Part shown: positions 59,369 to 64,000 of the stretch, piece by piece
Numbering within the stretch: the first letter of the stretch is position 1
Layout: each line of letters opens with the position of its first letter
Assembly: GCF_000503895.1 (NCBI RefSeq)
Contig: NC_022997.1
Coordinates: 2,731,821 to 2,795,820, forward strand
Reading direction: 5' to 3'
From: Hyphomicrobium nitrativorans NL23
GTDB taxonomy: Bacteria; Pseudomonadota; Alphaproteobacteria; Rhizobiales; Hyphomicrobiaceae
DNA length: 64,000 nt
Notes under the pieces: model-generated
Databases searched by the model: none
Seen by the model: only the letters and a program-made list of their open reading frames with translations
What the model was told of the DNA's origin: nothing
Position numbers and translations under genes: made by a program

Positions 59369-60256
59369 ATGGCAATACGCGTGGCTATCGGGAACCCCAA
59401 AGGTGGCGTCGGCAAATCGACGACAGCGATGATGCTGGCGGAAGGGGTTGCGTTGCGCTTTGGCGCTCGTGTCCTGGTTCTCGATATGGATCCGCAGGCC
59501 ATGGCCACGAAAATCCTGATCGGGCAGCAGGCGCTGCATGAGTACCGCAGCCAGGACCGGGGCCTGAGTTCGCTTCTCAATGCCTGGGCGAAAGGGCGTA
59601 AAGCCGACATATCGAGGCACATCGTTCCAGCGAGCGACATTATCGAACTTCGCGATCGATCTAACGATATCGGCAGCGTCGACATCATTCCGTCAGATCC
59701 GGAACTCCTCAAGGACCTGGGCGAGCTTCAGACCATCATTGGCCGAGTTCGACGCAAGCAACGTGTCGACGCTTTGCTGGCCACGATGTTCGCAGAGGAG
59801 CTTTCACGGATAGATCGCAGCTATCACCTGATCATTTTTGACTGTCCCGCCGGCCCAGTGCCCCTCGCACTGACGTCGTTCAGACTTTCAAATCACGTGA
59901 TCGTGCCCACAAACCTCGAACAGAACTCCTACTCTACGCTGGTCGACTTCTGGCGTCTCATCCTGTCCGAGGATCTTGGCCTTTCCGAACGTTTGCGCGT
60001 TCATATCCTCGTCACGATGTACCAATCGATCAATCCCGTTCAACGCCAGATGCTCGACCACGTCCGCGCTGGCGCCTACGAGCTCAACGCGGTTTATCGG
60101 GCCATTCCGCACTCAACCGCTTTGCAGCGAGCCCAGATGCACCCGGGGACCGGGGCCTTCCGCTCTGCGCGAGAGAAATACGAAGGGGCCATCGACGAGG
60201 TCTTCGCTTTGGCCGACACGATGTTCGACCGTCTTGAACTTGAGGGGGCGCCATGA
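59369..60256 (+). CDS. ParA/MinD-like P-loop ATPase
   Basis: 295 residues. The deviant Walker A motif NPKGGVGKSTT (residues 9-19) with the signature lysine, switch I around VLDMDPQAMATK, and Walker B-like LIIFDCPAGPVPLAL place it in the ParA family. These ATPases position or partition DNA or complexes. No ParB follows; instead a 128-residue helical protein overlaps by 4 bases (ATGA) and a nuclease-like gene precedes it. The ATG at 59369 is one base after the upstream TGA. Confidence 0.88.
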   Translation: MAIRVAIGNPKGGVGKSTTAMMLAEGVALRFGARVLVLDMDPQAMATKILIGQQALHEYRSQDRGLSSLLNAWAKGRKADISRHIVPASDIIELRDRSNDIGSVDIIPSDPELLKDLGELQTIIGRVRRKQRVDALLATMFAEELSRIDRSYHLIIFDCPAGPVPLALTSFRLSNHVIVPTNLEQNSYSTLVDFWRLILSEDLGLSERLRVHILVTMYQSINPVQRQMLDHVRAGAYELNAVYRAIPHSTALQRAQMHPGTGAFRSAREKYEGAIDEVFALADTMFDRLELEGAP

Positions 60257-60639
60257 GCGACGGATTGAAAATCACTCCCGAGACCGCGCTTGAGCGGATC
60301 TTTACTGTGATCCGCGAAGAGGCATCCGCCAATCCGGCCTTTGCGCGACGGATGCTGGAGGCTGCCGGTGTGACAGTGACGTTTACAGGTGCGGTCGCTG
60401 CACAAATGGCCGATCCGATCCTTGTCGCCTCCCGATCGGACTATCCGGCCTTCCGAGAGGCCTTCATGACGTTCTCGGAAAAGGAGCTGAAAGACTTGGC
60501 AAAGAACTTCGCGCTCGCAACCCAGGAACAGATTAAGTCCGTCAAGACGAAGCCGAAGGCGGCCGGATTGGTCGATCTGTTGTGGGAGGGCGCGAATAGA
60601 AAGCTAGCCGAGCGCCGTCTGCGTGGCTCGTCACCCTGA
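60253..60639 (+). CDS. Small helical protein co-translated with the ParA-like ATPase
   Basis: 128 residues, mostly helical by composition. The N-terminal part (ITPETALERIFTVIREEASA, PAFARRMLEAAGV) precedes a SAP-like helix-extended-helix region (DYPAFREAFMTFSEKELKDL, LATQEQIKSVKTKP, GLVDLLWEGANRKLAERRL). I recall similar C-terminal regions in rhizobial proteins of unknown role; I cannot name a family with certainty. It might bind DNA or be the partner of the ParA-like ATPase. Confidence 0.75.
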   Translation: MSDGLKITPETALERIFTVIREEASANPAFARRMLEAAGVTVTFTGAVAAQMADPILVASRSDYPAFREAFMTFSEKELKDLAKNFALATQEQIKSVKTKPKAAGLVDLLWEGANRKLAERRLRGSSP

Positions 60640-60731
60640 GCGGTTGGCGGAACCGCCGGCCGCGGGCGGCGTTGTTCGACATGCCGGCTGCTTGCTACCC
60701 TTGCTTCGCCGGTTGCCACGCTGCCCCCGGT

Positions 60732-60753
60732 CCCCCCCCCCCCCCCCGGGGGG
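60732..60753. repeat. C16-G6 homopolymer tract
   Basis: Sixteen C followed by six G, 27 bases before the ATG at 60780. Such a tract may vary in length by slippage or may be a sequencing artefact. It lies in the 5' region of the small charged protein. Confidence 0.8.
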
Positions 60754-60779
60754 CAAAGCGTCTCTAAGGAGAGTGGACG

Positions 60780-60974
60780 ATGCCGCGGCCCAAGAAGAAG
60801 AACGAGCACCTGCCTTACGGCGAAGGCCAGCGGGAGCAGTACGGCGAGGGCTTCGCTTATCGTAAGCACGACCTCTCGAAGGGTGCCGACAAGGTCAACG
60901 ACCTCGGCGGGTTTGCGGGCGGCGCGCGCCCTAAGAAGTCGGTTCCAGATCCTGAAGAGCCTGAGGGCGACTGA
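60780..60974 (+). CDS. Small charged protein of unknown function
   Basis: 64 residues, hydrophilic: PRPKKKNEHLPYGEGQREQY at the N-terminus, then GFAYRKHDLSKGADKVND and a Pro/Glu tail. No family is recognised. AAGGAGAG lies about 9 bases upstream of the ATG, which supports translation. It may belong to the accessory segment or stand alone. Confidence 0.6.
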   Translation: MPRPKKKNEHLPYGEGQREQYGEGFAYRKHDLSKGADKVNDLGGFAGGARPKKSVPDPEEPEGD

Positions 60975-61257
60975 ACCGACCCTTCTGTCCGCTCCATTCC
61001 GCGTGATTAACGCGGCGAACGCGCGCTGAATTTTGGCTCATTGCACGCCACCTCTTGGCGGCAGTTTTTCATGCGACGTCCTGCTTCTCGACTCCCTCAA
61101 TCGTCAGCCGTCAGATATGCTGCGCCGCAACATGCTGCCTTGCGCCGCGCGGGATCCCTCCTCCATGACAATTTGCCTACAGACACAGGTTGCGGCGGAC
61201 GTGCCCACATTTTATGCACTTGCCGCACAACAAGGATGCAAAACGTCAGGAGCAGGA

Positions 61258-62523
61258 ATGTCACACGACAATCTTCTCGATCAAGCCCTCGTCCGCCTGG
61301 ACGAGGCGGCCGCACATCTCAGCATCGACCCGGATGTGATCGAGAAACTCAAGTACGCGCGCGAGACGGCCAAGGCGCGGCTCATGATCCGCATGGACGA
61401 CGGATCGCGCAAATCGTTCATCGCCTGGCGCTGCCGCTACGACGACACGCGCGGGCCGACCAAGGGCGGTATCCGCTTTCATCCCGACTCGGACGTCTTC
61501 GAGGTCGAGACGCTGGCCTTCTGGATGACGTTCAAGTGCGCGGTGATGAACCTGCCCTACGGCGGCGGCAAGGGTGCGGTGCGCGTCGATCCGCGCAAGC
61601 TCTCGAAAGCCGAGCTTGAGCGCCTGTCGCGGGCCTACATGCAGGCGTTCGCGCGCGTCATCGGCCCCAACCGCGATATTCCCGCGCCCGACGTCTACAC
61701 CAACGCCATGATCATGGGCTGGATGGCCGACGAGTATGCGCAGATCGTCGGACAGACGGAGCCGGCCGTCATCACCGGCAAACCGATTGCGCTCGGCGGC
61801 TCGCTCGGACGCGACGACGCGACCGCGCGTGGCGGCTACTACCTCGTTCGCCATCTCGCGACCGATCTCGGTCTCGGTCAAGGCGCGCGTGTGGCCGTCC
61901 AGGGCTTCGGCAACGCGGGGCAGCATATCGCGAGCCTGTTCGCGGCCGACGGTCATAAGATCGTGGCCGTCTCGGACTCGTCCGGCGCCGTCAAGTGCGA
62001 CAGCGGGCTCAACCTCCAGAAGCTGTTCGCAGCGAAGGCCAGCGGCCAGTCTGTCAGCAGCACGGCCGGGGAGGATGGGCACGAACTCATGTCGGCGGAC
62101 GATCTCGTCGGCGTCGATTGCGATATCCTCGCGCCTTCCGCGTTGGAAAACATGATCCATGAAGGCAACGCGGCGCAGGTGAAAGCGAAGATCGTGCTCG
62201 AACTGGCCAACGGGCCGGTGACATCGGAAGCCGATGCGATCCTGGAGAAGAACGGCATCGTCGTGCTGCCCGACATTCTCGCGAACGCCGGTGGAGTGAC
62301 GGTCTCCTACTTCGAGTGGGTTCAGAACCGCCAGGGCTTCTACTGGACCATCGAAGAGATCCACGACCGCTTGAAGACGATCATGGAACGCGAAGGCCGT
62401 GCAATCTGGGACATCTCGCGAGAGAAGAACATCTCGATGCGCACTGCCGCCTACGTGCACGCGCTCGGACGCCTCGCGGAAGCGATCGAAGCGCACGGCA
62501 CGCAGAGCTTCTTCACGAGCTGA
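61258..62523 (+). CDS. Glu/Leu/Phe/Val dehydrogenase (glutamate dehydrogenase)
   Basis: 421 residues. The N-terminal catalytic domain has RGPTKGGIRFHPDSDVFEVE and FKCAVMNLPYGGGKGAVRVDP (catalytic Lys), and the C-terminal dinucleotide domain has VAVQGFGNAGQHIASLFA. It interconverts glutamate and 2-oxoglutarate with NAD(P). AGGAGCAGGA precedes the ATG at 61258; an open frame upstream to 61033 lacks protein character. Confidence 0.92.
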   Translation: MSHDNLLDQALVRLDEAAAHLSIDPDVIEKLKYARETAKARLMIRMDDGSRKSFIAWRCRYDDTRGPTKGGIRFHPDSDVFEVETLAFWMTFKCAVMNLPYGGGKGAVRVDPRKLSKAELERLSRAYMQAFARVIGPNRDIPAPDVYTNAMIMGWMADEYAQIVGQTEPAVITGKPIALGGSLGRDDATARGGYYLVRHLATDLGLGQGARVAVQGFGNAGQHIASLFAADGHKIVAVSDSSGAVKCDSGLNLQKLFAAKASGQSVSSTAGEDGHELMSADDLVGVDCDILAPSALENMIHEGNAAQVKAKIVLELANGPVTSEADAILEKNGIVVLPDILANAGGVTVSYFEWVQNRQGFYWTIEEIHDRLKTIMEREGRAIWDISREKNISMRTAAYVHALGRLAEAIEAHGTQSFFTS

Positions 62524-62599
62524 GCCTCACCCATCCGCCCCCATTGATGTGCCCTGAGGAATATGTTCGATAGCCTCAGGGAACGGGAGCGGATGGGGT

Positions 62600-64000
62600 A
62601 TGTCCGGCACGATCTACGATCTGGCGATTATCGGCGGCGGTATCAACGGCGCCGGTATCGCTGCCGATGCCGCCGGGCGTGGCCTCAGGGTCGTGCTTTT
62701 CGAGAAGGGCGATCTTGCCTGCGGAACTTCGTCTGCAAGCTCGAAGCTGATCCATGGCGGATTGCGTTATCTCGAACAGCGCGAATTCCGGCTGGTGCGG
62801 CATGCGCTCGCCGAGCGAGAGGTTCTCCTCGACCGGGCGGCGCACCTGATTCACCCGTTGCGGTTCGTCATCCCGCACGCCGCCGGCATGCGACCGCGCA
62901 TCGTGATGCGGGCCGGGCTCTTCCTCTACGACAGTCTGGCGCGCCGCCGCCGTATTCCCGCGTCTGCATCGGTGGATCTCACGCGCGATCCGATGGGAGC
63001 CGCGCTGCGTCCTGAGTTCCGGAACGGGTTTTCCTACCACGATTGCTGGGTCGACGATGCGCGGCTCGTTGCGATCACCGCGCTCGATGCTGCCGAACGC
63101 GGCGCGCACATCCTCACGCGGGCCCCCGTCACGCGCATCGTGCGCGAGGGCGAGGGCTGGCGGATCGACGCCGAAGCGGGCGGCGCGCGACACGCCTTCT
63201 CCGCGCGCGCGGTCGTGAATGCCGCCGGGCCGTGGTGCGCGGACGTCGCCGCGCTTGCAAGGCCGGAAGGGGCCGGTTCCAAGGCGGCTGTGCCAATGCT
63301 GAGACTGGTGCGCGGCACGCATATCGTCGTCCCGCGCATTCCCGGCGCGGACGATGCCCTTCTCCTGCAAAACGCCGACGGGCGCGTCGTGTTCGTGCTG
63401 CCGTTCGGCGCGCGCTTCACGATGATCGGCACGACCGAGGTTGTCGTCTCAACGCCCGCCGAGGGCTTCGTGGCAAGCGCGGAGGAGGAGGCGTACCTGA
63501 TCGAGGCGGCCGGACGTTATCTGTCTCATCCCCTCACCCGCACGGACATCGTGTGGCGGTTCGCGGGCGTTCGCCCTCTCGTCGATGACGGGGCTGCAAC
63601 CGCATCCTCCGTCACGCGCGATTGGCGGCTCGATCTCGTTCAGCCGGCCGGATCCGCTCCGTTCCTCAATGTCATCGGCGGGAAGATCACGACGTTTCGC
63701 CTGCTGGCCGAAGCGGTGCTGGACCGGCTTCGGCCGTTCTTCCCCGGGATGGGAGGTGCGTGGACGGCGCACGCGCCGCTGCCAGGCGGAGATGTGGGAC
63801 CGCATGGCCTCACGGGTTACCGCGCGGATCTCGCACGACGACGGCCGGGGTTCGCACCCGAAACGCTCGACCGCCTCGCCGCGCTTTACGGGACGCGCGC
63901 AGATCGCGTCATCGGAGATGCCGCACACGATGCAGATCTCGGAGCAGCGCTCGGCGGAGGGCTGACCGAGCGCGAGATCTGCTATCTCCGTGACACCGAA
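62600..64000 (+). CDS. glpD: Glycerol-3-phosphate dehydrogenase, truncated by the window end
   Basis: The first 467 residues are present and the frame stays open to base 64000. The FAD-binding Rossmann motif is YDLAIIGGGINGAGIAADAAG, followed by LFEKGDLACGTSSASSKLIHGG and the substrate region KITTFRLLAEAVLD near the end. It oxidises sn-glycerol-3-phosphate at the membrane. The ATG at 62600 has GGGAGCGG upstream. The usual C-terminal part (about 40-80 residues) is missing only because the window stops. Confidence 0.93.
   Translation, partial: MSGTIYDLAIIGGGINGAGIAADAAGRGLRVVLFEKGDLACGTSSASSKLIHGGLRYLEQREFRLVRHALAEREVLLDRAAHLIHPLRFVIPHAAGMRPRIVMRAGLFLYDSLARRRRIPASASVDLTRDPMGAALRPEFRNGFSYHDCWVDDARLVAITALDAAERGAHILTRAPVTRIVREGEGWRIDAEAGGARHAFSARAVVNAAGPWCADVAALARPEGAGSKAAVPMLRLVRGTHIVVPRIPGADDALLLQNADGRVVFVLPFGARFTMIGTTEVVVSTPAEGFVASAEEEAYLIEAAGRYLSHPLTRTDIVWRFAGVRPLVDDGAATASSVTRDWRLDLVQPAGSAPFLNVIGGKITTFRLLAEAVLDRLRPFFPGMGGAWTAHAPLPGGDVGPHGLTGYRADLARRRPGFAPETLDRLAALYGTRADRVIGDAAHDADLGAALGGGLTEREICYLRDTE

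Noticed and set aside
61033-61257. 75-residue N-terminal extension of glutamate dehydrogenase
   Set aside because: The added residues show no homology, and AGGAGCAGGA supports ATG 61258.

Overview
The window is GC-rich DNA from an alphaproteobacterial methylotroph, most likely a Hyphomicrobium-like member of the Hyphomicrobiales. This assignment comes from gene content; no marker gene such as rRNA is present. It is a dense methylotrophy region. It carries PQQ biosynthesis, a lanthanide-type methanol dehydrogenase (XoxF) with partners, the tetrahydromethanopterin (H4MPT)/methylofuran formaldehyde-oxidation pathway, and genes that make those C1 cofactors.

Layout. 1-3929: end of a TSUP permease and sulfite reductase cysJ-cysI (minus strand). 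4480-8563: pqqA, pqqB, pqqC, pqqD, pqqE and a cytochrome c. 8621-21601: H4MPT block with folK, a pterin dehydratase, mptG, mtdB, an ATP-grasp gene, mch, a RimK-like ligase, a CitG-like gene, fae, a HisA-like gene, an MfnF-like gene, DUF447, an MfnE-like kinase, folB and mfnB. 21633-30813: a nitrate/sulfonate-type ABC transporter, DUF3280, and a PQQ-associated set (periplasmic binding protein, YVTN propeller, ABC exporter, CXXCW rhodanese). 30911-38282: xoxJ, xoxG and xoxF on the minus strand, then a zinc metallohydrolase, a SoxYZ-like carrier and two unknown periplasmic proteins. 38556-45004: a second propeller, an SRPBCC protein and fhcB-A-D-C. 45133-54427: DUF1194, a copper-handling set (DUF2946, TonB receptor, YcnI-PCuAC fusion), a solitary second pqqA, MaoC, patatin, Nudix and PhzF. 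54774-56591: leuA with a leucine-rich leader ORF. 56792-60974: tRNA-Lys followed by an accessory segment (sorbosone-type dehydrogenase, then a nuclease-ParA-helical protein operon). 61258-64000: glutamate dehydrogenase and a truncated glpD.

How it works together. XoxF uses PQQ made by PqqA-E to oxidise methanol in the periplasm and passes electrons to XoxG. Fae condenses formaldehyde with H4MPT, MtdB and Mch convert the adduct to formyl-H4MPT, and FhcABCD releases formate using methylofuran. MptG, FolB, FolK, the dehydratase, the ATP-grasp ligases and the Mfn homologues build the cofactors. No mxaF and no formate dehydrogenase are present in the window.

Points of most interest are the unannotated second pqqA at 50495-50584, an in-frame palindromic and tRNA-Lys-like insertion in the HisA-like gene, a leucine leader peptide before leuA, a translationally coupled PD-(D/E)XK nuclease-ParA-helical protein operon next to tRNA-Lys, and a continuous gene train joining an ABC transporter to methylofuran genes.
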